A stretch of 64,000 nt of DNA. Origin: Fibrobacter succinogenes (GTDB taxonomy: Bacteria; Fibrobacterota; Fibrobacteria; Fibrobacterales; Fibrobacteraceae). Shown here piece by piece: positions 33,011-40,900 of the stretch (the stretch's first letter is position 1; every line of letters begins with the position of its first letter). Location: contig CACXXH010000002.1 in the NCBI GenBank assembly GCA_902771595.1, positions 1-64,000 on the forward strand. Direction: 5' to 3'. The notes under the pieces were generated by a model that was not told where the DNA came from, made no database searches, and saw nothing but the letters and a program-made list of their open reading frames with translations. A program made the position numbers and the translations under genes.

Positions 33011-33805
33011 GTGAAGAAGTACTATACGGTACAGATCATTCCGGAGAATTCCCGGGAGATTAAGAAGTTCAGGATATCAACAACCCGAGTTCTTCTCCTG
33101 AAAATTTTCCTCGCATTGTTTATAGTTATACTCGGTGTGTTCGCCTTCCACCTCGCGAAAATCAACGTGATCGTCGCGAAGTACGAGAAGCTCCGCGTCG
33201 TCAACGCGCAGCTCATCAAGAAGGACAAAAACTACGAGGAGATGTTCATGAGGCTCGACTCCCTGTGGGTGATGGAAGAGCGCATCCAGAACATCTTCGA
33301 GACGTTCATCGAGAACGACTCCAACAAGATCAATTCCATCATCGACCGCAACAGGTTCGCGCACACGCCGTCCGAAAAGAACAATATCGATTTCGACACG
33401 CACACCTGGAAGACGTTCGAGGAAAAAATCCGCATCGAGCACATTCCCGATCTTATACCCGTCGTCGGCATCGTGAGCAAGAAGTTCTCCGAAGAGAATT
33501 CGCACCTCGGCACGGACTTCTCGGCGCAGCCCGGGAACCCGGTGTTCGCCACCGGAAGCGGTACCGTGGAATCGGCCGGAAGCATGGAGGAATTGGGCAA
33601 CACCATCGTCATCAACCACGGGAACGGCTACGTGACCACGTACTCGCATCTCATGAACATGAAGACGAGAAAAGGGAGTCCTGTCCACAAGGGTGACATC
33701 ATAGGTACCGTCGGGAACACGGGTAACGCGAACGGACCCCACCTACATTATACCATTGTGAAGGATGGTGTTCCACAAGATCCGGAAAAGTTTATAAATT
33801 ACTAG
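33011..33805 (+). CDS. M23 (LytM) family metallopeptidase, membrane-anchored
   Basis: A 264-residue protein starting at a GTG at 33011. One N-terminal membrane anchor (VLLLKIFLALFIVILGVFAF), a short coiled coil (VAKYEKLRVVNAQLIKKDKN), and a C-terminal LytM domain with zinc ligands in HLGTDFSAQPG, TYSHLMNM and GPHLHYTIV. All ligands are present, so catalysis on peptidoglycan cross-links is plausible. It sits 10 nt after parB and 29 nt before a bactofilin gene; M23 peptidase plus bactofilin pairs shape cells in other bacteria. Confidence 0.92.
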   Translation: MKKYYTVQIIPENSREIKKFRISTTRVLLLKIFLALFIVILGVFAFHLAKINVIVAKYEKLRVVNAQLIKKDKNYEEMFMRLDSLWVMEERIQNIFETFIENDSNKINSIIDRNRFAHTPSEKNNIDFDTHTWKTFEEKIRIEHIPDLIPVVGIVSKKFSEENSHLGTDFSAQPGNPVFATGSGTVESAGSMEELGNTIVINHGNGYVTTYSHLMNMKTRKGSPVHKGDIIGTVGNTGNANGPHLHYTIVKDGVPQDPEKFINY

Positions 33806-33834
33806 AAGAACTTTTTTCCACTAGGAGTGAAAAC

Positions 33835-34215
33835 ATGGCAACAAAAGAACAGGAAATCACCCAGATCGGCAGCACTGTCAATATCAAGGGCGACATCAGC
33901 GGTAAGAGCGATGTCCGCGTAGCGGGCACCGTGAACGGCAGCATCAACATCGAAGGCGAGCTCATCGTCGAACGCACCGGTTTCATCGAAGCCGAAATCA
34001 AGGCCACGAATACCGTCGTAGCCGGAAGCGTCAAGGGCAACATCGAATGCACCGAGAAACTCATCCTCGAAAGCTCTTCCAAGTTCGTCGGCAACATCAA
34101 GACCAAGCTCCTGATCATTCAGGAAGGTGCCGTGTTCCAGGGCAATTGCCAGATGGGCGCTCCTGTAGCTGCAGCTGCTCCCCAAGCAGCACCCCAGGTC
34201 AAGGAAAAACTCTAA
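33835..34215 (+). CDS. Bactofilin
   Basis: A 126-residue DUF583 bactofilin. Core of short beta-helix turns: TQIGSTVNIKGDISGKSDVR, AGTVNGSINIEGELIVERTG, VVAGSVKGNIECTEKLILES, with a Pro/Ala-rich tail (APVAAAAPQAAPQVKEKL). Bactofilins polymerise into filaments that position cell-wall enzymes; in Myxococcus they also scaffold ParABS. Ribosome site TAGGAG. Last gene of the rsmG-parAB cluster. Confidence 0.92.
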   Translation: MATKEQEITQIGSTVNIKGDISGKSDVRVAGTVNGSINIEGELIVERTGFIEAEIKATNTVVAGSVKGNIECTEKLILESSSKFVGNIKTKLLIIQEGAVFQGNCQMGAPVAAAAPQAAPQVKEKL

Positions 34216-34584
34216 ATCCACACACCTATCATAATTATCTATTTATTTATAAATATGATTAAGATTATGATGGGGTGAATAGTGAATAGAATTTTGGAGT
34301 TTTTCGCATAAGTCCATGATCATCAAAAAGTTACGTAAACAAAAAGATGGTGGACAAATGTTGAAAGTTCATAATGCTATTCACTACTTTCAACGTGGAC
34401 AGATGTTGAAGCAATGTTTTCAACGCCTGTGAACCGAGAAACCACAACCGCGTATTGAAAATAACAGTTGATTCAAGCGCGGGAATATGACCTGCGTCAC
34501 ACCAGCCAAGGAAATTAGTGATTTTCTTGTTTGAGATGCAGGTATATTTTTATATATTAGATTGACTATATAAGGGTCAGTAAC
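34216..34584. other. 369-bp AT-rich intergenic region with repeats
   Basis: No gene. Two direct repeats GTGGACARATGTTGAA at 34350-34365 and 34395-34410 (45-bp period), each followed by an inverted TTCAAC that could close a hairpin. AGTGAATAG (34281-34289) is inverted as CTATTCACT (34377-34385), distantly like DnaA boxes. A promoter TTGAGA (34531-34536), 16 bp, TATATT (34553-34558) serves the next gene. Confidence 0.55.
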
Positions 34585-35307
34585 TTGTTGAAGATAGGTC
34601 AGATATCGGATATCCACATCGGCGAAGACGAAAGTCTCGTCCAGGGTATTGATGTGCGCGAAAACTTTTTGCGTGCACTCCATTCCGATTCCATGGAAAA
34701 GCTGGACCTGCTGGTCTTGTCCGGTGACCTCGCCAACGAAAATGCTGAACCTGGCGCCTACAGTTACGTAGCCGAACAGATCAAAAAGCTCGACTATCCC
34801 GTATGCATCATTCCCGGAAATCACGACCGGATTGAAGTGATGAGCAAGTACTTCGACCTCCCCGTGAAGAACGGGAAGTGTTATTACCGTTTCGACCTGA
34901 TGGGCAAGTCCATGTTCTTCTTGGACAGCGCCTGCGGTGAAGTTTCGCGCGACCAGCTCGACTGGCTCGAGGCGGAAGTCCCGAAGGTGGACGGCGAAGT
35001 CCTCCTGTTCATGCATCACCCGCCTTGCTTCTGCGGACATCGGTTCATGGATTTGCACTACCACCTGAAGAACATGGTGGAGGTGCAGGAAGTCCTTCTG
35101 AAGTTCGACAACCTGAAGCACGTGTTCTGCGGGCATTACCACTGCGAGTTCGAAGTGATGTTCAAGGATATCACCGTGCATGCGGCTCCCGCGACACAGA
35201 TGCAGATCGCTCCCGACAAGCCCTATTTCAACCTGAAAAGCAGCAGTCCTGGCTGGCAGGTGATATATTGGGGCAAAGATTTTGTAGAAACCAAAATTCT
35301 TTACTAG
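34585..35307 (+). CDS. Calcineurin-like metallophosphoesterase (CpdA type)
   Basis: A 240-residue cytosolic phosphoesterase. Start is a TTG at 34585 (or the next codon), 8 nt after AAGGG. Motifs GQISDIHIGEDE, LVLSGDLANENAE, IIPGNHDR, FMHHPP and FCGHYHCEF supply the two-metal site. The pattern is that of class III cyclic nucleotide phosphodiesterases and relatives. No signal peptide. Substrate unknown. Confidence 0.88.
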   Translation: MLKIGQISDIHIGEDESLVQGIDVRENFLRALHSDSMEKLDLLVLSGDLANENAEPGAYSYVAEQIKKLDYPVCIIPGNHDRIEVMSKYFDLPVKNGKCYYRFDLMGKSMFFLDSACGEVSRDQLDWLEAEVPKVDGEVLLFMHHPPCFCGHRFMDLHYHLKNMVEVQEVLLKFDNLKHVFCGHYHCEFEVMFKDITVHAAPATQMQIAPDKPYFNLKSSSPGWQVIYWGKDFVETKILY

Positions 35308-35325
35308 TTTTTTTGCTAAAATACC

Positions 35326-35354
35326 TTGAAAAAGCTCGACTACTATGCTATATT
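35326..35354 (+). promoter_or_regulatory. tRNA-Met promoter
   Basis: TTGAAA (35326-35331), 17-bp spacer, TATATT (35349-35354), 10 nt before the tRNA 5' end. A useful reference for the -10 sequence TATATT in this genome. Confidence 0.7.
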
Positions 35355-35364
35355 TGCCGCACAT

Positions 35365-35436
35365 GGCGGTTTAGCTCAGTGGTAGAGCACTGGAATCATA
35401 ATCCATTGGTCCGGGGTTCAAATCCCTGAACCGCTA
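35365..35436 (+). tRNA. tRNA-Met (anticodon CAT)
   Basis: 72 nt folding as a cloverleaf: acceptor GGCGGTT / AACCGCT (G-T at the end pair), D arm GCTC...GAGC, anticodon stem CTGGA with loop ATCATAA, T arm CGGGG TTCAAAT CCCTG, discriminator A. Not initiator-like (no triple G-C anticodon stem). A tRNA-Ile with modified CAT cannot be excluded. CCA is not encoded. Confidence 0.9.
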
Positions 35437-35438
35437 TT

Positions 35439-35505
35439 AAAAAAAGAGGCGCATATGTCGAAACGAATTCTCGCAATTTCAATTCTGGCTATCGCCTCTT
35501 TTTTT
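35439..35505 (+). promoter_or_regulatory. Inverted repeat covering a ribosome site
   Basis: AAAAAAAGAGGCG (35439-35451), which includes the AGAGG ribosome site of the next gene, pairs 13 of 13 with CGCCTCTTTTTTT (35493-35505) inside the coding region. It could hide the ribosome site or act as a terminator-like structure after the tRNA. Confidence 0.55.
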
Positions 35506-35880
35506 ATTGCCTGTAACGACAAATCCGATGTGAAGCCGGACGTGGAGCAGATGCAATCCGCAATGCCCAAGACAGTCCCCATCGTGAAAGTCGATCCCTT
35601 TGTCGCCCCTGCAGAACCGGTTATTACCCAGGACCAGGCCCACAAGTACGTGAAGGCCAGCGCCGCTCTGGTGGAACTTGGTGTAAGCTGGTCCAAGAAG
35701 ATTGAAGAAGCGAGGGAAGGCGAAAAAGTCCAGATTCTGGACGCTTACAACGTGGCGCGTGATCAGCTCTGCGCACGTATCGGCCTCGCGGGTATTGCCG
35801 AATATAACTGGATTACCGAAGTCGCCCTTCCGAATCCCAGAAACATCCCGTTCTTCGAGGCTGCCGGCCTCAAAAAGTAG
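35455..35880 (+). CDS. Hypothetical lipoprotein
   Basis: A 141-residue protein with lipoprotein signal (lipobox FFIAC at about residue 20), a Pro/Val-rich linker (KTVPIVKVDPFVAPAEPV) and a helical domain (KYVKASAALVELGVSWSKKI, EKVQILDAYNVARDQLCARI). Ribosome site AGAGG lies in the inverted repeat. It is followed after 3 nt by the NERD helicase gene. Function unknown. Confidence 0.7.
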   Translation: MSKRILAISILAIASFFIACNDKSDVKPDVEQMQSAMPKTVPIVKVDPFVAPAEPVITQDQAHKYVKASAALVELGVSWSKKIEEAREGEKVQILDAYNVARDQLCARIGLAGIAEYNWITEVALPNPRNIPFFEAAGLKK

Positions 35881-35883
35881 TCG

Positions 35884-37662
35884 ATGCCTATCCGCATCAC
35901 TATCAATCCTAAATCGACTTCAAGTGCCGAGTGGGCCATTTTTCGCATGGCCGAAATGCTCGGTCCGGGCTGGGACGTATGGATGAACCGCCATCTCGTG
36001 TTCGAGAGCCGCGCCGTCGGCGCGATGAACAGGGAAGTGGACTGCATTCTTTACCATCGCGAGCACGGCATGCTCATCGTGGAATGCAAGGGCGGAAAAA
36101 TTTGGACAAGGTATAACGAGGAGACCAGGAGCACCGACTGGATCCAGAACGACCACGTGATGCCCGAGGCCAAGGTGCCGAGCGTGCAGGTGGGTACGCT
36201 CATCGCGCCGCTTCACGAATACATGAAGGAACTCCTGGAACCCGCGGGCGACGGGAAGGTGCGCAAGGTGCGCGTGCAGTGGGCGGTATGCTTCAGCGAC
36301 ATGGACAGCATGGAAGGAATTCCCGGAGCGGAAATCCCGAGGAAGCGCGCGCTGCTCAGGCCCGACCTGCTCAACGCGAAGCGCTTTGAAAAACGCTTGA
36401 TCGAAATTCTCGAGACGCCCGTGCAGGCTTTCGGGAACATGCCTTTTCCCAACGAGTACCTCGACGAGGATTCGCTGTTTCGCCTGAGGAACTTCCTCGA
36501 CGGTCAGGGCGAGAAGCCCGACGAGGCGGAGATTACCAGGAGCTGCTACGAGAACTGCTTCCAGGAAGCGACCGAGATGCAGCAGATGATGATGGAATCC
36601 ATCTCGCGCAACCCGCGCATGCGCATAGAGGGCGTGGCGGGTTCCGGAAAGTCGCACATGGTGGTGTGGGATGCGCTCAGGCTTTCGCGCATAGGCAAGA
36701 ACGTGGCCATCGCGTGTTACAATGACCTGCTCGCCACGGAACTCAAGCAGGATGTAGATAAAGTAATAAGCAAGGACCGCATCGGCGTGGAGGCGAAGTA
36801 CGCGCAGGATGGCGGCGTGAGCTACGGGCGCGTCGACGTATACGCCTATTCCGAGTGGTGCGAAAAATACGTGCGCGCCTCGAAGGTGAAGGTGGCGAAG
36901 GGCGTCGACAAGTCGCAGTACTACGACAGGGAACTTCCGCAGGCCTTCGTGAAGGCGCAGAAGGTTCTGGCGAAAGACAAGAAGAAGCGCGAGAAGTTTT
37001 TTTACGACGCGGTCATCATCGACGAGGGTCAGGATTTCGCGAGCGAATGGGTGGACTGCTTTATCGGGCTGTTGCACAACCAGAAGCGCGGCATAGTGCG
37101 GTTCTTTTACGATCCGGCGCAGCGCCTGTACGCGAGCCGCAACGGCATCGACAACGCGCAGGTGCAGGCGATGCCCGTGATGGTGCTGAACCGCGGGTTC
37201 CGCAGTACCAAGCGCATCCTCGAATGGGTGCAGAAGAATACCGGGTTCAGGCTGCAGTCCTTCGACAACACGGTGCTCGGTGACGTGGTGAAGGAGATGC
37301 AGTACGGTGATGGCACCGAACAGGTTCAGATGCTCAGCGCTCGCATCGACGAGCTCATGAAGAAGAAGAAACTCAAGGAATCCGACATCCTCGTGGTCTC
37401 GATGAAGAGTGACAAGAACTCGGCGCTCAAGAACATTACCGACGAACGCATCGTGTGGAACACGAGCGGCGACAAGTCCATGATTAAGGACAAGGTAAAT
37501 ATCGTGAGCGTCTACCGCATCAAGGGTCTCGATTCTACCGCGGTGATTCTAACCGATCTCGAGGAACCCGCCGAAGCGCTCAAGCGCGAAGACTGGAAGC
37601 GCTGCATGCTCGTCGGCGCCACCCGCGCCAAGGCGCTTTTAACCATTTTCAGAAAGAAGTAA
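35884..37662 (+). CDS. NERD-domain superfamily 1 helicase-like protein
   Basis: A 592-residue protein. Residues ~10-90 form a NERD nuclease-related domain (EWAIFRMAEMLGPGW, REVDCILYHREHGMLIVECK). A UvrD/Rep-like helicase core follows: Walker A RIEGVAGSGKSHMVVWDAL near residue 240, Walker B VIIDEGQDFASEW near 378, FYDPAQRLYASR, NRGFRSTKRILEW, and motifs V-VI IVSVYRIKGLDSTAVIL with MLVGATRAKALL. Such proteins are seen in DNA-repair and defence contexts; the role is unproven. All ATPase motifs are intact. Confidence 0.88.
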   Translation: MPIRITINPKSTSSAEWAIFRMAEMLGPGWDVWMNRHLVFESRAVGAMNREVDCILYHREHGMLIVECKGGKIWTRYNEETRSTDWIQNDHVMPEAKVPSVQVGTLIAPLHEYMKELLEPAGDGKVRKVRVQWAVCFSDMDSMEGIPGAEIPRKRALLRPDLLNAKRFEKRLIEILETPVQAFGNMPFPNEYLDEDSLFRLRNFLDGQGEKPDEAEITRSCYENCFQEATEMQQMMMESISRNPRMRIEGVAGSGKSHMVVWDALRLSRIGKNVAIACYNDLLATELKQDVDKVISKDRIGVEAKYAQDGGVSYGRVDVYAYSEWCEKYVRASKVKVAKGVDKSQYYDRELPQAFVKAQKVLAKDKKKREKFFYDAVIIDEGQDFASEWVDCFIGLLHNQKRGIVRFFYDPAQRLYASRNGIDNAQVQAMPVMVLNRGFRSTKRILEWVQKNTGFRLQSFDNTVLGDVVKEMQYGDGTEQVQMLSARIDELMKKKKLKESDILVVSMKSDKNSALKNITDERIVWNTSGDKSMIKDKVNIVSVYRIKGLDSTAVILTDLEEPAEALKREDWKRCMLVGATRAKALLTIFRKK

Positions 37663-37683
37663 TTGCGGGCAAGCTAGAAAAAA

Positions 37684-37717
37684 GTAATTGCGGGCAGGGG
37701 GCCCCGCCCGCGTAATT
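37684..37717. terminator. GC-rich convergent terminator
   Basis: Stem GCGGGC / GCCCGC around AGGGGGCCCC, with outer TAATT/AATTA pairing. It lies between the NERD helicase gene and the convergent envelope gene. A short direct repeat AAGTAATTGCGGGCA precedes it. Confidence 0.6.
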
Positions 37718-37720
37718 ATC

Positions 37721-39406
37721 TTACCACGCGAGGTCGACGACGATGCGCCAGTATCCGTCGGAATCGAACTTGTGCGCGTGTCCGCTGCTAGCCGTCCCGA
37801 AGTTCATCTGGTATTCTGCCGAGAAGTGGCGCGTAATTTGCAGGCCGAACCCGAGCCATACGGAGAACGAGAGGTCCTTCGCCCCGTTGAAGCGGTTCTT
37901 GATGCCGTCGATCATCCCGAGGTCGACGAATTTTTTCGCAAACGCCTTCATGGCGTCTTCGTCTTCTTCGTTTTCGGGAGGCGTCTCTATCTTGTAGACT
38001 TCGAAGATGGGCTTGTGGAAGTGGAATGTCTGGCTCACGAACGGCTTGAATACCGGAATTACGGGGACTCCGAGCCTGAACGAGATGGGAATGTCGGCGC
38101 CGATGTTGTGGTAGTAGATGCTGTACCTTTCGTCGGGCTTGTATTCGTAGGTGAATTTCTTGTAGTGGTACGAGGGGCCGAGGCCTACGGTTATCGCGCC
38201 GCCGTCGTAGAAGTACCAGCGGAGCATGTAGTTGATTCCGGCTTCGTAGCCCGTCTCGTCGTCGAGGTCCCCGATGCGGCCGTAATCCTTCGCGTAGTAG
38301 CTGTGTTCCCTGAAGTTGCCGTAGTAGAGTTCGGTCACTTTGTAGAAGATGCGATTTTTCTTCGCGTCTTTGGATTCCACGGCGGGATCGTCGGCTGCGG
38401 CCTGCGGGCATGCTTCTGCGGCGGGTGCCTGGGGCGCGGGCTCTGCGGCGGCGGCGACAGGTGCTTCCGCGGGTTTGGCTTCGGGCTTGGCCGTGTCGGC
38501 GGGTGCGCTCTTTGCCGGTTTTGCCGGCTCCGCGGGCGCTGCCGTTTCGACCGGCGCCGGTACGGGCTTGTCTTCTGCGGCATGTATCTCGAGGAGTGCG
38601 AGTTCCTTGCTCGTGTAGGTCACGGTGAAGCGGCACTTGCCCTGCGCATTGCAGAGCGCCTGCACGGAATCGGCGATGGCGCGTGCCATTTCTTCGCGGA
38701 GGAGGTCGGACTTGATTTTTACGAGGCTGTCGGCTGTGGCGGTCTTGGCCGCGATTTCCTTGTCGAGCGCGATGAGTTCGAGCGTGTTGTCGGCATGCAG
38801 CTTGCACTGGCACGAGGTCTCGGTGATGCGGCAGAACGCCTTGCGTGCGGAATCGGCCTTGGCGATGGAATCGGCGGATACTACCCCGGGTTCGACTTTG
38901 AGGCCGCTTGCACAGTCGTTGCAGCGTTCGGTGCATTCCATGGACATCGGGGCGATGGGCAGCAGGCTCCTGCGGCGGGTGAGCGAATCGATTGTCGCGT
39001 TGGCGTCCTTGATGACGCGGGGCAGCATTCCCATGGCCTTCTGTTCGGCTTCGCCCGACTTGGCGATGAGTTCGAAGCGGGTGAGCGTCGTGTTGCCCTT
39101 TTCAATTCCCTTGTAGTAGCCGTCCTGGAAGGTGAGCGTGCGCGCGCATACCGTCTTGGTGCATCCGGCGACGAGTTCGTCGATGAGCTTGCGCTTGCCG
39201 AGCTCGATGCCCATGTTCCTGGATTTGGCGCTGTCGATTACGAAGGGGCAATTGCACGTGGATTCGATCTTGTCGCAGTTCTCGGCCCTTTCGGTGTTGC
39301 GGCACGACATGCAGAGGTTGTAACAGATTTCGTCGGCGACGGCGGTGGTGGACAGGGCCGCGGCTGCAACGATTGCGATGGAGATGGACTTGAAAATATT
39401 GCGCAT
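37721..39406 (-). CDS. Cys-rich periplasmic domain fused to outer-membrane barrel
   Basis: A 561-residue protein. Signal peptide ends at TTAVADE. Residues ~25-230 contain two similar Cys clusters (CYNLCMSCRN...CDKIESTCNCPF and CTERCNDCAS...FCRITETSCQCKL) with helices between them. Residues ~290-345 are an Ala/Pro/Glu-rich linker. Residues ~350-561 look like an outer-membrane barrel (ITVGLGPSYHYKKFTYEYKP, DLSFSVWLGFGLQITRHFSA, ending WRIVVDLAW). The linker would bridge periplasm to membrane. Family not recognised. It follows the gene at 39416 by 9 nt and is likely co-transcribed. Confidence 0.75.
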   Translation of the reverse strand: MRNIFKSISIAIVAAAALSTTAVADEICYNLCMSCRNTERAENCDKIESTCNCPFVIDSAKSRNMGIELGKRKLIDELVAGCTKTVCARTLTFQDGYYKGIEKGNTTLTRFELIAKSGEAEQKAMGMLPRVIKDANATIDSLTRRRSLLPIAPMSMECTERCNDCASGLKVEPGVVSADSIAKADSARKAFCRITETSCQCKLHADNTLELIALDKEIAAKTATADSLVKIKSDLLREEMARAIADSVQALCNAQGKCRFTVTYTSKELALLEIHAAEDKPVPAPVETAAPAEPAKPAKSAPADTAKPEAKPAEAPVAAAAEPAPQAPAAEACPQAAADDPAVESKDAKKNRIFYKVTELYYGNFREHSYYAKDYGRIGDLDDETGYEAGINYMLRWYFYDGGAITVGLGPSYHYKKFTYEYKPDERYSIYYHNIGADIPISFRLGVPVIPVFKPFVSQTFHFHKPIFEVYKIETPPENEEDEDAMKAFAKKFVDLGMIDGIKNRFNGAKDLSFSVWLGFGLQITRHFSAEYQMNFGTASSGHAHKFDSDGYWRIVVDLAW

Positions 39407-39415
39407 GTTCAGCTC

Positions 39416-39754
39416 CTAGAAGATTATAGCGAGGACGACGAAAGCGATTGTCCCGATGGCGGTGAATACGACGGGGAGGACGGGGAAGCCGCCCTTCTTT
39501 TCGGGTGCGGCCTGCTCGCACGTGGTCGAATTCTGCGCGGCTTCTGCCGATTCCGTTTTGGTGTTCGCGGGTTCTTCCGCTCCGGTCTTTTGGTCGACCG
39601 AGGGTTCGGCCTGAGCCGCGGGAGTCGCCTCGTCTATCAGGACGGCTTTGTCGGTTGTGCCTGCGTTCTGGGCGGGTGCCGCGCTTGCATATCCGGCGAA
39701 TACGCCCGCAACGATTGCCATTGCGAAAAGTTGGTGGAACATCTTGAATCTCAT
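39416..39754 (-). CDS. Small secreted protein with C-terminal membrane anchor
   Basis: A 112-residue protein. Signal peptide (MFHQLFAMAIVAGVFAGYAS), an Ala/Glu/Thr-rich disordered stretch, and a C-terminal hydrophobic helix (FPVLPVVFTAIGTIAFVVLA). Composition resembles the linker of the neighbouring protein. It heads the pair with the gene at 39406. Function unknown. Confidence 0.6.
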   Translation of the reverse strand: MRFKMFHQLFAMAIVAGVFAGYASAAPAQNAGTTDKAVLIDEATPAAQAEPSVDQKTGAEEPANTKTESAEAAQNSTTCEQAAPEKKGGFPVLPVVFTAIGTIAFVVLAIIF

Positions 39755-39859
39755 AAAGTCCTCGCTGCGCCTTCGTTGATGCTTTGCGGGCGCGTATATA
39801 CTAATTTAACACCTTTTTTGAAAAATTGTAACGCGGATTGTTCGCTTTGGGGCTATTTC

Positions 39860-40894
39860 CTATTTTGTTTGAAGGTATTCCTCGTTTGCCCATTTGTAGA
39901 ACTTGTCGTAATCGGCGCTGTGTGAAAGTTTCCACTTCGCGAATGTGGGGTAGTCCACTTCCCTGCAGATGATATAGACGAACGTTTCCTCTAGTTTGTT
40001 CTTCACGAGGCCCTTGTAAAATGTCGTGAGCGTATTCTCGGTATTTTTTGTATTCTTGAAATCGGCGATGAGTTTTATGGCCTTGGGCAGCATGTGGATG
40101 AGGTATTCCATCTGCTGGGTGCTGGAGGTGTCTTTCTCGTGGTAATGGCGGTGCCCCACGGAATCGAGTATCTGTGTGAACGCGAGGGTGGTTACGACCG
40201 CGAAGTCCTCGTCAGAGGTCTTTTCGAACTTGGGGAGGGTTGTTTCGCAGTTCGTATTCTTGCACTTGACCAGGTTCTTCGTGACGTTATAGAGGTCGGA
40301 AAGCGCGGCGGAGACGTTCTCCTTTTTTTTGGCGATGAGCGGCGTGTACATCGCGTAACTGTAGAAGTCTATCCAGTTGCCGAGTTCTCTTGAAACGGTG
40401 AACATCTGCAGGTGCGACGTCTCGTGCAGTTTGGTGTTGGCCACCGCTTTCTTGAGCCAGACCTTCGCGCTGTCGACCTTGCCGATGCGGCGGAAGGTGA
40501 TGGCGGCGTTGAACGGGAGCAGGTAGGAACGCTGGTTGAACGACGTTCCCTTGCGGTATGCGGCGAGGGCGGAATCGGGCATGTTCGAATCATCGTAGAT
40601 GGAGCCCATCATGCTGTAGATGGCGTCGTTCAGACGCGTGTCCTTGTTGATATTCGCCGAGGCCTTGATGTAGCGAAGCGACTCCTTCATGTCGCGCTTC
40701 ATGTAGTACGAATAGGAGATTTCGTACTTGATAAGCGCATTGTTCGGCTCGAGTTTTTCGGCCTGCTTGTATTTGGCGATGGCCGCGTCGTATTGCCCCT
40801 CGTCGTGGAGCTTGGTGCCTTCGGTCATGAGGCTGCCCATATCGGCCAGGGCGAGGATTGCGGTGGCGAGAATGAATAATGCGATGCGTTTCAT
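39860..40894 (-). CDS. Secreted TPR-repeat protein
   Basis: A 344-residue protein with signal peptide (KRIALFILATAILALADMG). Residues ~25-165 comprise TPR-like helix pairs (GTKLHDEGQYDAAIAKYKQA, NALIKYEISYSYYMKRDMKE, SALAAYRKGTSFNQRSYLLP). The C-terminal half is helical with KCKNTNC in the middle. Likely a periplasmic scaffold. It follows the histidine phosphatase gene by 6 nt, so they form an operon. Confidence 0.75.
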   Translation of the reverse strand: MKRIALFILATAILALADMGSLMTEGTKLHDEGQYDAAIAKYKQAEKLEPNNALIKYEISYSYYMKRDMKESLRYIKASANINKDTRLNDAIYSMMGSIYDDSNMPDSALAAYRKGTSFNQRSYLLPFNAAITFRRIGKVDSAKVWLKKAVANTKLHETSHLQMFTVSRELGNWIDFYSYAMYTPLIAKKKENVSAALSDLYNVTKNLVKCKNTNCETTLPKFEKTSDEDFAVVTTLAFTQILDSVGHRHYHEKDTSSTQQMEYLIHMLPKAIKLIADFKNTKNTENTLTTFYKGLVKNKLEETFVYIICREVDYPTFAKWKLSHSADYDKFYKWANEEYLQTK

Positions 40895-40900
40895 GAATCC

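Noticed and set aside
37688..39925. A 745-codon open frame on the plus strand across two minus-strand genes
   Set aside because: Runs antisense through two proteins with clear signal peptides; Gly/Val/Arg-rich and featureless.
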